Positions 50,685-60,315 of a stretch of 64,000 nt of DNA are shown piece after piece. The notes under the pieces are model-generated. The model was given only the letters and a program-made list of their open reading frames with translations, was not told where the DNA came from and ran no database searches. Within the stretch, counting starts at the first letter, position 1. Every line of letters begins with the position of its first letter. The position numbers were made by a program, and so were the translations under genes. The stretch comes from DAISJI01 sp964559835. Its GTDB lineage: Bacteria > Acidobacteriota > Terriglobia > Terriglobales > Acidobacteriaceae. The stretch is from contig CAZLJE010000002.1 of NCBI GenBank assembly GCA_964559835.1, positions 62,001 to 126,000 of the forward strand, written 5' to 3'.

Positions 50685-51935
50685 CTAGTACACGGCGACT
50701 TCGTCCACGACCGCGAGCGTTCTCGCCGTTCGCGCGCTGCCCCAGCCGGCGAATGCCGCGAAGAGGTACATCGTCGCGATGACGAAGATCGCCGACGTCA
50801 GCCCCACGTGGTGGGCGATGCCCCCGACCACCGGCGCCAGCGTTAATTGCAGGACGAGCGCGCCCAGGCTGAACAATGTCTGCACGCGGCCCATGAAACG
50901 CTTGGGCACGGTTTCCATGATGCTGCTCGACAGCGCCACTCCGCCAATCCCGCGCGCCGTTCCGCCGGCCAGGTACAGCGCCGCGGCCACGCCGATCCAG
51001 GTGGAGAACGGCACTACGTAGAAGCTCGCAGCGATGACCAACATCGAGACCGGAATGACCAGCTTCGCGCTGAACCTCCGGATCGCCCGCGCCGCGAAGA
51101 AGGTGCTGAGGAACGCTCCCGTTCCCCATCCCGCATTGAGCCACCCGTAACCGACCGCGCCGGCGTGGACGATGCGGTCGCTGATTGGCGCGGTCACGAC
51201 TGCGGTCACCATCATGCCCCCGACCCAGAATGCCCACGTCACTCCCATGAACGCCAGCGACAGCCGCTCCCGCACGAACAGCAGCGCCTCATAGGCCTCG
51301 TGGAAGAAGCGCCGGAACGGATGGTCGATGTGCACGGAGACATGGTGCTCGCCGACGATGTGACGGCCCTTGCGCAGCAGCAGGTAGCAAGTGAACGAGA
51401 ACACGTAGGTGCAGAAGTCGATGAGCAGGATCCCGCCGACTCCGATCCTGCCGTAGACGAATCCGACGATCGCGCCCGCCACCAGCCATCCGCCCTGGAA
51501 GCCGGCCAGCAGTTTCGCGTTCGACGACGCGAACTGCGCTTCCGGCGTCAGTTCCTGCAACAGGGCGGTGATGGTGGGCCAGAACACCCAGAATCCGGTG
51601 GAAACCAGCACGTGCATCGCGAAGAGATGCCACACGTGCAATGAGCCGCGCAAGGCGAGCACGGCAACAGAGACGATCAACAGTCCGCGCGCGGCGTCCA
51701 AGCCCATGACGAGGTGGCGCCGGTCCTCACGATCGACGACGACACCGCTGAACGGCATCAGCAGCAGCGCGGGGACCGCCTGCGCAACGACGAGGATTCC
51801 GAGTAATTGTTCGGAATGCGTGGCCTGCAGGATGTACCAGTTGACAGCGGCGGAGTTCATCCCGCTGCCGATCATCGAGACAAAATTGGCGGCAAACAGG
51901 AGTCGCAACGGCCGGCTGGACAGAAAGTTCCTCAC
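50685..51935 (-). CDS. MFS transporter (DHA3/enterobactin-exporter-like)
   Basis: A 416-residue, 12-TM major facilitator starting at a GTG. The N-terminus LRLLFAANFVSMIGSGMNSA, the first-half loop motif GVVVDREDRRHLVMGLDAAR and GFWVFWPTITALLQELTPEA match the EntS/DHA3 group of MFS efflux pumps. A cytoplasmic loop between the halves is marked by VHIDHPFRRFFHEAYEALLF. The substrate cannot be told. A second protein of the same group is encoded at 58966-60315. Confidence 0.88.
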   Translation of the reverse strand: MRNFLSSRPLRLLFAANFVSMIGSGMNSAAVNWYILQATHSEQLLGILVVAQAVPALLLMPFSGVVVDREDRRHLVMGLDAARGLLIVSVAVLALRGSLHVWHLFAMHVLVSTGFWVFWPTITALLQELTPEAQFASSNAKLLAGFQGGWLVAGAIVGFVYGRIGVGGILLIDFCTYVFSFTCYLLLRKGRHIVGEHHVSVHIDHPFRRFFHEAYEALLFVRERLSLAFMGVTWAFWVGGMMVTAVVTAPISDRIVHAGAVGYGWLNAGWGTGAFLSTFFAARAIRRFSAKLVIPVSMLVIAASFYVVPFSTWIGVAAALYLAGGTARGIGGVALSSSIMETVPKRFMGRVQTLFSLGALVLQLTLAPVVGGIAHHVGLTSAIFVIATMYLFAAFAGWGSARTARTLAVVDEVAVY

Positions 51936-51990
51936 CCTTGGAAGTGTAGCGGAACATTTCCGGTTTCCAGCCGGTCGCCGTGATTACTTC

Positions 51991-52548
51991 TTACTTGGAC
52001 TTCTGATTTTCCACCTGGAGATCGTTCTCGACGGAAAACACGCCGGGAACGCTCTTCGCACGAATCTCAGCGATGTTCTTGTCGGACTCGTTATCCACTG
52101 TGCCAACCAGCTTCACGTGCCCGTTCTTCACGACGATGTGAACCGAGGGCACGGCGCCCATCGCGTAGCGGTACAGGCCATCGCTCCCGAAAACGGCCCG
52201 ATAGACTTCGCGGCGGATGCGGTCGTCCATGGGCGACGGCGGCAGCACCTCGATGTTGTTGACGACGCGTTTCACGCCTTCGATCTTCTTCACACGCGCT
52301 TCCGCGTCCGACTTCGTCACCGGATCCACCACCTCGCCCATCAGGGTCACGGTGTCGCCATTCACGCTGTACGCGAGGTCGTCGAAGACGCTGTAGTACG
52401 GCAGCATGAGCAGCTCGTGCATGACCTCGCGCGCGATGCGATCGCTGGGATTGATACGCGACCCGTAGCTCGGCAGCGCCGTAGTTTGCGCCAAGGCAAC
52501 GCTGGAAAGGATGAGTGGTAAAAGCAAAGACAGAACGCGACGAACCAT
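51991..52548 (-). CDS. Exported protein with two BON domains
   Basis: A 185-residue protein with signal peptide RRVLSLLLPLILSSVALAQ and a strong GGAGG ribosome-binding site. Two BON domains follow: the first spans about 30-105 (LAYSVNGDTVTLMGEVVDPV; VKKIEGVKRVVNNIEVLPPS) and the second about 108-180 (HIVVKNGHVKLVGTVDNESD; KSVPGVFSVENDLQVE). BON domains of the OsmY type bind phospholipid, and such periplasmic proteins protect the envelope. The short gap to the NAT gene upstream would allow co-transcription. Confidence 0.9.
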   Translation of the reverse strand: MVRRVLSLLLPLILSSVALAQTTALPSYGSRINPSDRIAREVMHELLMLPYYSVFDDLAYSVNGDTVTLMGEVVDPVTKSDAEARVKKIEGVKRVVNNIEVLPPSPMDDRIRREVYRAVFGSDGLYRYAMGAVPSVHIVVKNGHVKLVGTVDNESDKNIAEIRAKSVPGVFSVENDLQVENQKSK

Positions 52549-52635
52549 TTCTTCCTCCTGGCCTCTTTTGGAATGTGATGCATGCTGGAAGGCCAGTGTG
52601 GGATGGGGCGCTATAGGCCAAACGTCGGACGAAGC

Positions 52636-53460
52636 TCAGGCGAAGATGCGCGCCGGAAGCGCTTGCCCGGCCGGGATCTCGATACCGAACTCCTGACGCA
52701 AAATGGCGCGCGCTTCTGGTTCGTTTCGTAACGTTCGAGTTTGTTGGCCGCCGGGGGTGGTGATGGTAAGCACCCCCTGGCGCAGCAACTTGCGCTCTTC
52801 GCGAGCGACTAACTGCGCCGTTAACATGTTGCGGAAGATGCTTTCGAGGAACGTGGCCGTGAAGTGGTTCGCGACGACGTAGTCGATGCGCTCCTGCGGT
52901 TCCAAGGTGAAGGCGTAAAGGTCGCTCCACTTGCCGTCGAGCGTCGCCTGCAGGACCCAGACGGCGCCGTTCTCTTCTTTGAGCCGGAACGAAAGGATCG
53001 GCAGCTCCGCTACGCTTCCGTTGTCAAATAGGACCGGCTCAAGCAATCCATGCGCCCCGAAACCGGTGTCGCAGAGGTAGGTGTGGCCCTCGGCATCAAC
53101 GAGCAAGGTCATGTGCGTCCGCGGACGGATGCCGGTGGCGCCATAACGCACGCGCGCAGCGAGCGCGGTGACGGAGAAACCGATCGTGTCCAGGACGTCC
53201 TTGAACAGGTTGTTTTGCTCGTAGCAGTAGCCGCCGCGGCGACTCCGGACCAGCTTCTGCTGTAAGCCTTCCGTGTCGAGCCGAATGGGCCGCTCCAGCA
53301 GCACGTCTACGTTCTCGAACGGGATCGCGGCGACGTGGGCTTCGTGGAGAGCGCGCAAAGTCGCAAGGTCCGGCTTCAACTCGCCGCCGTAACCGATGCG
53401 GCGGCAGTAGGCGTCGAGGTCAACGGCCGCAGGCGCGAGTTGGATCGCGGGGTCCGGCAT
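52636..53460 (-). CDS. Arylamine N-acetyltransferase
   Basis: A 274-residue cytoplasmic NAT that moves acetyl from acetyl-CoA to arylamines or hydrazines. The catalytic triad is Cys79 (RRGGYCYEQNNLF), His116 (RPRTHMTLLV) and Asp131 (YLCDTGFGAHG). The N-terminal helical part (DLDAYCRRIGYGGELKPDLA) and the PFENVDVLL stretch are family hallmarks. Length is typical. It precedes the BON gene on the same strand. Confidence 0.95.
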   Translation of the reverse strand: MPDPAIQLAPAAVDLDAYCRRIGYGGELKPDLATLRALHEAHVAAIPFENVDVLLERPIRLDTEGLQQKLVRSRRGGYCYEQNNLFKDVLDTIGFSVTALAARVRYGATGIRPRTHMTLLVDAEGHTYLCDTGFGAHGLLEPVLFDNGSVAELPILSFRLKEENGAVWVLQATLDGKWSDLYAFTLEPQERIDYVVANHFTATFLESIFRNMLTAQLVAREERKLLRQGVLTITTPGGQQTRTLRNEPEARAILRQEFGIEIPAGQALPARIFA

Positions 53461-53557
53461 ATCACGCTTCTAGATGCGCTAGTTTCGCCATGGTCGCAGG
53501 ACACGAATAGCAAACGTGCGGGTGGCCTACACTAGCCTATTTTGCTAGGGTGGGGAC

Positions 53558-53932
53558 ATGACCCGCGGACGTTTTCGCCACCTCGTTGCCGACGCTCTTG
53601 ACTCCCTGCCACCGGAATTCCTGGCGCGCATGGAGAATGTCGCGGTCATCGTCGAGGACGTCCCGCGCGAACAGCGGGAACGGGAACGCAAGCCCGCGCC
53701 CCGCTCCGAGCGCCCACGAAGTTTGCTGCTGGGCGTCTTCGTGGGCACGCCGACCACGAGCCGCAGCTTCTTTGCCCTGCCGGACGGCCCCGCGCGCATC
53801 GTGCTCTACCAGAAAAACATCGAGGCCGTCTGTGACTCCGACGCCGAAGTCCGCCACCAGGTCCGCCTCACCGTCATTCACGAAGTCGGCCACTATTTCG
53901 GCATGAGCGAAGAGCAGTTGCGGCACGTGTAA
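53558..53932 (+). CDS. Mini-zincin metallopeptidase-like protein
   Basis: A 124-residue protein of the short zincin-like family (formerly DUF1025). The metal motif H-E-x2-H is present in TVIHEVGHYFGMSEEQLRHV near the C-terminus. The N-terminal FRHLVADALDSLPPEFLARM and IVLYQKNIEAV strands are typical. Family members are small, single-domain and of unresolved function, though the metal site is real. It starts at ATG 53558, two bases after a GGTGGGG run, an unusually tight spacing. Confidence 0.88.
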   Translation: MTRGRFRHLVADALDSLPPEFLARMENVAVIVEDVPREQRERERKPAPRSERPRSLLLGVFVGTPTTSRSFFALPDGPARIVLYQKNIEAVCDSDAEVRHQVRLTVIHEVGHYFGMSEEQLRHV

Positions 53933-54014
53933 GAAGTGAGCAGGTATTCTCTTTTACTTTCTCCACCGTTTCTGTTGAACATCCTTTCTCCCTCAACTTG
54001 CGACAAACCTATTC

Positions 54015-55946
54015 GTGACCCTCTTGCAGCAAGGCACTGCTGTGCGCCGGCGGCTCCCTGTCGGCGCCGAAATCGCGCCGGAAGGTGTTCATTTTCGTGT
54101 GTGGGCGCCGGCCGCAAAGACAGTTGAACTCGTCCTCGAGAACGACGGCCATCGGACGGTCGCGCTCGAGGCGGAAGAAACTGGATACTTTTCCGGTCTC
54201 GCTCCCGGCGTAACAGCCGGCGCTCTGTATCGCTTTCGTCTCGACGGCGCCTCGCAACTGCTTCCCGATCCTGCATCGCGGTTTCAGCCGGATGGACCGC
54301 ACGGCCCGTCACAGGTGGTCGACGCCTCCGAGTTCGCCTGGAACGACGCCTCCTGGACCGGCGTTCGGCTGCCCGGCCAAGTCTTGTATGAACTTCACGT
54401 CGGGACTTTCACGCGAGAAGGCACATGGGCGGCGGCAGCGCGTGAGCTTCCCCAATTGGCAGCGGACGGCATCACCGTCATTGAAATGATGCCGGTGAAC
54501 GAATTTGCCGGACGCTTCGGATGGGGCTACGACGGCGTGGACCTTTTCGCGCCATCCCATCTGTACGGCGCACCCGACGATCTACGCCGGTTCGTCGACC
54601 ATGCCCACGGGTGTGGGATCGGCGTGATCCTGGACGTCGTCTATAACCACGTTGGTCCGGACGGGAATTACCTGGGCGAGTTTTCGCCCGACTACTTCAC
54701 TTCGAAGTACAAGAACGAATGGGGCGAAGCCCTCAACTTCGACGGACGCAACAGCGGTCCCGTGCGCGAGTTTTTCACCGCGAACGCGGCCTACTGGATC
54801 GACGAGTTCCACCTGGACGGCCTTCGCCTCGACGCGACGCAGCAGATGTTCGACGACAGCAAGACGAACATCCTGGTGGACATCGGCGCGGCCGTGCGCC
54901 GGGCCGGGGGCAAGCGCGCGACGCTCATCGTCTCCGAGAACGAACCGCAACATACGGCGCTGGTACGTCCGGTCGAGCACGGCGGGTTCGGCCTCGATGC
55001 GCTCTGGAACGACGACTTCCATCACAGCGCAACCGTAGCTCTTACTGGCCAGCGCGACGCGTATTACAGCGACTATGAAGGCTCTCCGCAGGAGTTCATT
55101 TCCGCCGCGAAGTACGGCTACCTGTACCAGGGACAGCGGTACCGCTGGCAGAAAAAGCGGCGCGGTATGCCGTCGTTCGACATCCCGCCGGCGGGATTCG
55201 TGAAGTTCATCGAGAACCATGACCAAGTCGCGAACTCGGCCACCGGCGCGCGCATCGATAAACTCACCAGCCCACGCAGGTATCGCGCGATGACGGCGTT
55301 CGCCCTGCTGATGCCGGGCACGCCGATGCTTTTCCAGGGTCAGGAATTCGCTGCGTCGGCGCCGTGGCTCTTTTTCGCCGACCACAAACCGGAACTGGCG
55401 AAGCTGGTGCGAAACGGGCGCGCGGAATTCCTGAAGCAGTTTCCGAACATCGCACGCGAGGAAATGCAGTCGCGGCTGCACGATCCCGCCGATCCCAATG
55501 TTTTCGAGCGCTGCAAGCTCGACTTCCGGGAACGCGAGACACATCGCGAAGCCTATGCTCTCCATCGCGACCTTCTGCGCTTGCGCCGCGAGGACCCGGT
55601 ACTAAGCCGCCAGGAGCGCGGGCAATGCGACGGCGCGGTGCTTACGACGCGGTGTTTCGCCTTGCGCTATTTCGGCCCCGACATGGACGATCGCCTGCTG
55701 ATCGTCAATCTGGGATGCGACCTGCACCTGGCGAGCGTGCCCGAACCTTTGCTGGCGCCGCCGAGTTTGCCGCGGAGTCCGAGTGGGACGAACGCATCAT
55801 GCGTGAACCGACGATGGAAGACTTTGTGGTCGTCGGAAGATCCGCGTTACGGCGGCTTCGGAACTCCTGACCTGGACACCGATGACGAATGGCGCATCCC
55901 CGGCGAGAGCGCCGTCGTGCTCGCTCCCGGGCCTCTGGAGCAGTGA
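54015..55946 (+). CDS. treZ: Malto-oligosyltrehalose trehalohydrolase
   Basis: A 643-residue GH13 enzyme that releases trehalose from maltooligosyltrehalose. The N-terminal CBM48-like domain has VHFRVWAPAAKTVELVLEND. The barrel contains YDGVDLFAPSHLYGAPDDLR, VVYNHVGPDGNYL, the nucleophile Asp in GLRLDATQQM, the acid Glu in LIVSENEPQH and the transition-state Asp in FIENHDQVAN. The C-terminal domain ends in WSSEDPRYGGFGTP. The first codon is GTG with no good ribosome-binding site. An unusual Ser/Pro/Asn-rich insert (around 582-600) sits between EPLLAPP and RWKTLWSS. The debranching-enzyme gene follows with a 1-bp overlap (TGATG). No treY lies in the window. Confidence 0.9.
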   Translation: MTLLQQGTAVRRRLPVGAEIAPEGVHFRVWAPAAKTVELVLENDGHRTVALEAEETGYFSGLAPGVTAGALYRFRLDGASQLLPDPASRFQPDGPHGPSQVVDASEFAWNDASWTGVRLPGQVLYELHVGTFTREGTWAAAARELPQLAADGITVIEMMPVNEFAGRFGWGYDGVDLFAPSHLYGAPDDLRRFVDHAHGCGIGVILDVVYNHVGPDGNYLGEFSPDYFTSKYKNEWGEALNFDGRNSGPVREFFTANAAYWIDEFHLDGLRLDATQQMFDDSKTNILVDIGAAVRRAGGKRATLIVSENEPQHTALVRPVEHGGFGLDALWNDDFHHSATVALTGQRDAYYSDYEGSPQEFISAAKYGYLYQGQRYRWQKKRRGMPSFDIPPAGFVKFIENHDQVANSATGARIDKLTSPRRYRAMTAFALLMPGTPMLFQGQEFAASAPWLFFADHKPELAKLVRNGRAEFLKQFPNIAREEMQSRLHDPADPNVFERCKLDFRERETHREAYALHRDLLRLRREDPVLSRQERGQCDGAVLTTRCFALRYFGPDMDDRLLIVNLGCDLHLASVPEPLLAPPSLPRSPSGTNASCVNRRWKTLWSSEDPRYGGFGTPDLDTDDEWRIPGESAVVLAPGPLEQ

Positions 55947-58048
55947 TGAAAGACCCGATCCGATCCGTGCCATTGGAACCGGTAAGAGTCGCCACAGGTA
56001 AGAACCTCGAGCCGCTGGTGACGCGCGAATGGCTGGTCACCAACGGCCTCGGCGGATACGCGTCCGGGACGATCGCCGGCGTGGTGACGCGGCGCTATCA
56101 CGGGATGCTGGTTTCGGCGCAGGCCGCGCCCATGGGTCGCCTGATGATGCTCAACGAGATCCAGGAGCAGGTGAAGTTCGCCGACAAATCGCGGGTGGAC
56201 ATCGGCGGCGAAGAGCGCGGCGGCCGCTTACTCGTGCATGGCGCGGAGCACCTGGTGGAGTTCCGCCTCGAACTCGGCCTCCCGGTGTGGCGGTATCGCG
56301 TGCGCGATGCCGTACTGGAGAAGCGCGTCTTCATGGCGCACCGGCAGAACACGGTGTTCGTGAACTACCGGCTGCTGGACGGGCCGAAGATCGCGCTGCG
56401 CTTGCGGCCTGCGATCCACTTTCGCGGGCACGACGACGCGGTCAGCGCGGCGCTCGACGATCGCTACCAGCTCACGTCCATCAGCGATCGCTACGAGATC
56501 GTCGCGCTGGGCAAGAATTGGCCCGCGCTCCGCATGTACCTCTACGGCGAAGAGGGATCGTTCACCGTCTACGGCCGGCGCATGACCGAGATCCTGTACC
56601 GCACCGAGGAGAGCCGCGGCTACGACTACCGCGGAGACCTGTGGAGTCCCGGTCATTTCTGGGTGGACATCGACACCGGCCACGATGCCACGCTGGTCGC
56701 GTCTACCGAATCGTGGGACACGGTGATGGCGCTCATGCCACAGGCGGCGTCCGGTTCCGAGCGCGACCGCCGGAGACGGCTGCTCTCCTGCTCGCATGGC
56801 GCCGCGCGCGAACCCTTCGGCGCTGAGCTCGTCCTAGCAGCCGACCAGTTCGTCATCTCCCCCACCGGACGGACCGAAGACATCGCCCGCGCCCGCGCCG
56901 CGGGAGACGAAGTCCGCACCGTCATCGCCGGCTACCACTGGTTCACCGACTGGGGCCGCGACACCATGATCTCGCTCGAAGGCTTGACGCTCACCACCGG
57001 CCGCGCGACGGAAGCCGGATGGATCCTGCGCACCTTCGCGCAGCATGTTCGCGATGGCCTCATCCCGAACTATTTTCCGGAAGGCGATAAGGAAGGCCTG
57101 TACCACACGGCTGACGCAACGCTGTGGTACTTCCACGCCATCGCGCGGTACCTGGATTTCACGCACGACGACGCCACGCTCGAACGCCTGCTGCCGGTGC
57201 TGATGGACATCATCCAGCACCATCTGGACGGCACGCGCTTCGGCATCGGCGTCGATCGATCGGACGGGCTGCTGAAACAGGGCGAGGACGGCTACCAGCT
57301 CACCTGGATGGACGCCAAGATGGGCGACTGGGTGGTGACGCCGCGCCGCGGTAAGGCGGTCGAGATCAACGCGCTCTGGTACAACGCGCTGCGCCTGATC
57401 GAAGGCTGGCTGCGCCGGCAGGACCGCGGGTCGGAAGCGGCTGAAATCAGCGCCCACGCCGAGCAAGCCTACCAGTCATTCAACCGCCGCTTCTGGTACG
57501 ACGAAGGCGGATACCTGTATGACGTCGTGGACAACGAAGATGTAGGCGATGATCCGTCGTGCCGTCCGAACCAGATCTTTGCCATTTCGCTTCCGCATCC
57601 GGTGCTGGAGCGCAGTCGGTGGAAGCCGGTGGTCGAGACCGTTCAGCAAAAGCTGCTCACGCCGGTGGGACTGCGCTCGCTGGCGCCCGGACATCCGGAT
57701 TACAAAGCACAATACTTCGGCGACCTGCGCTCGCGCGACGCCGCGTACCACCAGGGCACGGTATGGGCGTGGCTCATTGGGCCGTTCATCGATGCGTGGC
57801 TGAAACTGCATCCCGACGATCGCGAAGGCGCGCGCCGGTTCCTCGATGGCTTCCACCATCATCTGGGAGAGGCGTGCGCCGGCACCATCAGCGAAGTCTT
57901 TGACGCCGAACCGCCGTACACGCCGCGCGGCTGCATCGCGCAGGCGTGGAGCGTGGCGGAAGTGCTGCGGTCCTGGGTGAAGACGTCACACGAAGCCGCC
58001 GAAGCAGCCGAGACGATGCACGACGCGGAAGCGATGAGGACGACTTAA
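55946..58048 (+). CDS. Glycogen debranching enzyme-like amylo-alpha-1,6-glucosidase
   Basis: A 700-residue protein from the ATG at 55946, overlapping the treZ stop. The N-terminal GDE_N-type domain has WLVTNGLGGYASGTIAGVVT and RRYHGMLVSA. The C-terminal (alpha/alpha)6 barrel (about 290-690) has AGYHWFTDWGRDTMISLEGL, the aspartate-rich site of this GH133-like family, and the later ALWYNALRLIEGWLRR and LFEVFDAEPPYTPRGCIAQA-like segments. It would hydrolyse alpha-1,6 branches in glycogen or related glucans. Together with TreZ it points to glucan-to-trehalose turnover, so a regulatory or metabolic link is likely. Confidence 0.92.
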   Translation: MKDPIRSVPLEPVRVATGKNLEPLVTREWLVTNGLGGYASGTIAGVVTRRYHGMLVSAQAAPMGRLMMLNEIQEQVKFADKSRVDIGGEERGGRLLVHGAEHLVEFRLELGLPVWRYRVRDAVLEKRVFMAHRQNTVFVNYRLLDGPKIALRLRPAIHFRGHDDAVSAALDDRYQLTSISDRYEIVALGKNWPALRMYLYGEEGSFTVYGRRMTEILYRTEESRGYDYRGDLWSPGHFWVDIDTGHDATLVASTESWDTVMALMPQAASGSERDRRRRLLSCSHGAAREPFGAELVLAADQFVISPTGRTEDIARARAAGDEVRTVIAGYHWFTDWGRDTMISLEGLTLTTGRATEAGWILRTFAQHVRDGLIPNYFPEGDKEGLYHTADATLWYFHAIARYLDFTHDDATLERLLPVLMDIIQHHLDGTRFGIGVDRSDGLLKQGEDGYQLTWMDAKMGDWVVTPRRGKAVEINALWYNALRLIEGWLRRQDRGSEAAEISAHAEQAYQSFNRRFWYDEGGYLYDVVDNEDVGDDPSCRPNQIFAISLPHPVLERSRWKPVVETVQQKLLTPVGLRSLAPGHPDYKAQYFGDLRSRDAAYHQGTVWAWLIGPFIDAWLKLHPDDREGARRFLDGFHHHLGEACAGTISEVFDAEPPYTPRGCIAQAWSVAEVLRSWVKTSHEAAEAAETMHDAEAMRTT

Positions 58049-58138
58049 CCATCGGGCATTCCCGTTTCGGTAGTCGAAAACATTCAGGAATCCGAAGTAA
58101 CATTCACGTTCAGCTCGTCGCGGTGTCTAATGCAATGA

Positions 58139-58918
58139 ATGGGAAAGAAAGGCCGCAAAATCGTCTTTTGGGCCGTCATGTTGATAGTTGTCTTTGCGGC
58201 GTTCTTGAGAATCCGACAGTTTCAGTCGCGCTCGCGAGCTTCCGATGTCATCGCGGTCATGCGCGGCGTCAAAGCGGGAGGTAACGCATGCCAAGAAGTT
58301 TCAAAGTTGACATCCCGTTGGCCGAAATACGCGACGGTGCACGGCAACTGCGACCGTGGAGACTTGTTCGCTGAGGTGACTTTCCAGACGCCGCGGCTAC
58401 CCGCCGGCGCGTATGAAACCTACAACCGCGCACTACGAGTTCTTGTTGGTGCGTATCAGCTTGTTGCCGGCAGATTCGTCCAATTCTCTGCAGAGGTAAT
58501 TGCTAAAGACGGCGTTGTCCGGCAGACCACGACGTCGTTCATCGAAGTCGTGCCAAATCGAGATCCGACCCAATTCGTACAGACGTTGCAGCAAGCAGTT
58601 GTGATCGTACGAAGAATCGACGACATCCTCCCTTCGCGTGAACCGGTAGAGATGTACCAGCAGAGAGTGCATCCGACTCTTCGCGTTTTTCGGGACAGCG
58701 GCACGACGAACCTGGACACAGGCGGCCCGTTGTACGATTTCATGCATCTCGGAGTCGAGATTCGCTCCAATGCCTCGCACGAGGATATCAACAGGTTCTT
58801 CGCGTTTAACCTGTCCTGCTACACGCGCCTGAAGTCATGTAGCGAACGCGAATTCATGCCAGCTGCCTACGACCAGTTTGAGGCCGATTCGCGCGCACAA
58901 CGAAATCTAGGCCACTGA
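58139..58918 (+). CDS. Single-TM protein of unknown function
   Basis: A 259-residue protein with a basic start (MGKKGRKIVFWAVMLIVVFA) forming an N-terminal anchor. A roughly 230-residue extracytoplasmic part contains four cysteines (NACQEVSK, GNCDRG, LSCYTRLKSCSE). The long central helix region (PTQFVQTLQQAVVIVRRIDD) is followed by EPVEMYQQRVHPTLRVF. I do not recognise the family. Base composition is lower in GC than the neighbours, suggesting a different origin. It lies 90 bp after the debranching gene; a CTACGACC word-repeat follows directly and separates it from a convergent MFS gene. Confidence 0.65.
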   Translation: MGKKGRKIVFWAVMLIVVFAAFLRIRQFQSRSRASDVIAVMRGVKAGGNACQEVSKLTSRWPKYATVHGNCDRGDLFAEVTFQTPRLPAGAYETYNRALRVLVGAYQLVAGRFVQFSAEVIAKDGVVRQTTTSFIEVVPNRDPTQFVQTLQQAVVIVRRIDDILPSREPVEMYQQRVHPTLRVFRDSGTTNLDTGGPLYDFMHLGVEIRSNASHEDINRFFAFNLSCYTRLKSCSEREFMPAAYDQFEADSRAQRNLGH

Positions 58919-58972
58919 CCCGAACTACGAACTACGTCCCCGACCTACGCCCTACCACCTACGACCTACCTC
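58919..58972. repeat. CTACGACC word-repeat island
   Basis: About 54 bp between convergent genes repeat ACTACGA, ACCTACG and CTACGACC words (CGAACTACGAACTACGTCCC, then CCTACGCCCTACCACCTACG). The words overlap the end of the convergent MFS gene by a few bases. Confidence 0.75.
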
Positions 58973-60315
58973 TGCGTGATCGCCCTCGCGTTCATCTCCG
59001 CTGCGGGGGCGCCACCCTCAAGCGTCTGGGCGATAATCAGTTCCCGCGCTTCCTGCCGGAATGCCGACAGTTTCGACGCGAACACTGCCGATCCGCAAAT
59101 GCATGCAATGCCGCCGATGGTAATGGTCCACGGCGCGCCGATCTTATGCGCGAGCGCTCCCGCGAAGAATGCGCCGAACGGCGCCATGCCCATGAACATC
59201 ATCGAGTAAACGGCCATCACGCGCCCGCGTAACTGGTCGGGCACCATGGACTGGATTAGCGTATTGGAAGACGCCATCTGCACCATCAGCGTGAACCCGA
59301 CGGGCACCAGCAGCAGCGCCGAGAGCCAGAATGTCCTCGACCACGAGAACGCGATCAAGGCCACTCCAAAGCATGTCGACGTGACCGCCACCCACTTTCC
59401 AAGCCCTCTCAACCCCTGCTTCGCCGCCAGCGTTAGTGCGCCGATCAGTGCCCCCACGCCGGTCGAGCCCATCAGCAAGCCCAACCCGCGCGCGCCGCCG
59501 TGCAGGATCTGGTCGGCGAAGATCGGCATCAGCACGGCGTACGGCATTCCCACGAAGCTGACCAGGCCGAGCAGCAGCAAGAGCGTTTTGATCGGGCCGG
59601 TCTCTTTGACAAACCGGAAGCCCTCGAGCATGGTCTCCAGGGCCGACTTTCGGCTTCTGGGCTGTTCGAGCCGCGGCACCTTCATCAGCAGCAGGCCGGT
59701 GATCACGGCGATGTAGCTGATCGAGTTGACGGCAAAGCACCAGCCCTCGCCGATCTTTGCCACCAGGATGCCCGCGACCGCCGGGCCGATCACGCGCGCT
59801 CCGTTGAACATCGACGAGTTCAGCGCGATGGCGTTCATCAGGTCTTCGCGACCGACCATGTCCATGATGAACGCCTGCCGCGCGGGTATGTCGAACGCGT
59901 TCACGACGCCCAGCAGTGCCGCGAGAATAAAGATCTCGGTCACGGTGATGCGGTTCGTCAGCGTGAGCCATGCATAGATCCCCGCCAGCACCATGGCGCA
60001 GCTCTGCGTCGCGATGACGAGCCGGTGACGGTTGTAGCGGTCCGCCACGGTGCCCCCGATCGGCGCAAACAGGAAGACAGGTATTTGCGACGCGAATGCT
60101 ACCGATCCCAACAGGAGCGATGACCCGGTCAGCCGGTACACCAGCCAGGACTCGGCCACCGTCTGCATCCAGGTGCCGATCAGCGAGATCAGTTGTCCGG
60201 TAAAGAAGAGCTGGAAGTTGCGATGCCGCAGCGCCCGGACCATCAGCGACGCGCGGCTTTGCTTCGGCTGAGTGGGCGGCGGGACCGGCGGCAGATTGCG
60301 TTCGCCTACAGACAT
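58966..60315 (-). CDS. MFS transporter (EntS/DHA3-like), second copy type
   Basis: A 449-residue 12-TM major facilitator with a roughly 25-residue Pro-rich cytoplasmic N-terminus. The first helix is FQLFFTGQLISLIGTWMQTV, and VADRYNRHRLVIATQSCAMV is the loop after TM2. VVNAFDIPARQAFIMDMVGR and MNAIALNSSMFNGARVIGPA are typical of the EntS-like (MFS_3) exporters that pump siderophores or drugs. The C-terminal half contains GSTGVGALIGALTLAAKQGL. No siderophore genes are nearby, so the substrate is open. It is the more canonical of the two MFS proteins in the window. Confidence 0.9.
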   Translation of the reverse strand: MSVGERNLPPVPPPTQPKQSRASLMVRALRHRNFQLFFTGQLISLIGTWMQTVAESWLVYRLTGSSLLLGSVAFASQIPVFLFAPIGGTVADRYNRHRLVIATQSCAMVLAGIYAWLTLTNRITVTEIFILAALLGVVNAFDIPARQAFIMDMVGREDLMNAIALNSSMFNGARVIGPAVAGILVAKIGEGWCFAVNSISYIAVITGLLLMKVPRLEQPRSRKSALETMLEGFRFVKETGPIKTLLLLLGLVSFVGMPYAVLMPIFADQILHGGARGLGLLMGSTGVGALIGALTLAAKQGLRGLGKWVAVTSTCFGVALIAFSWSRTFWLSALLLVPVGFTLMVQMASSNTLIQSMVPDQLRGRVMAVYSMMFMGMAPFGAFFAGALAHKIGAPWTITIGGIACICGSAVFASKLSAFRQEARELIIAQTLEGGAPAAEMNARAITQR

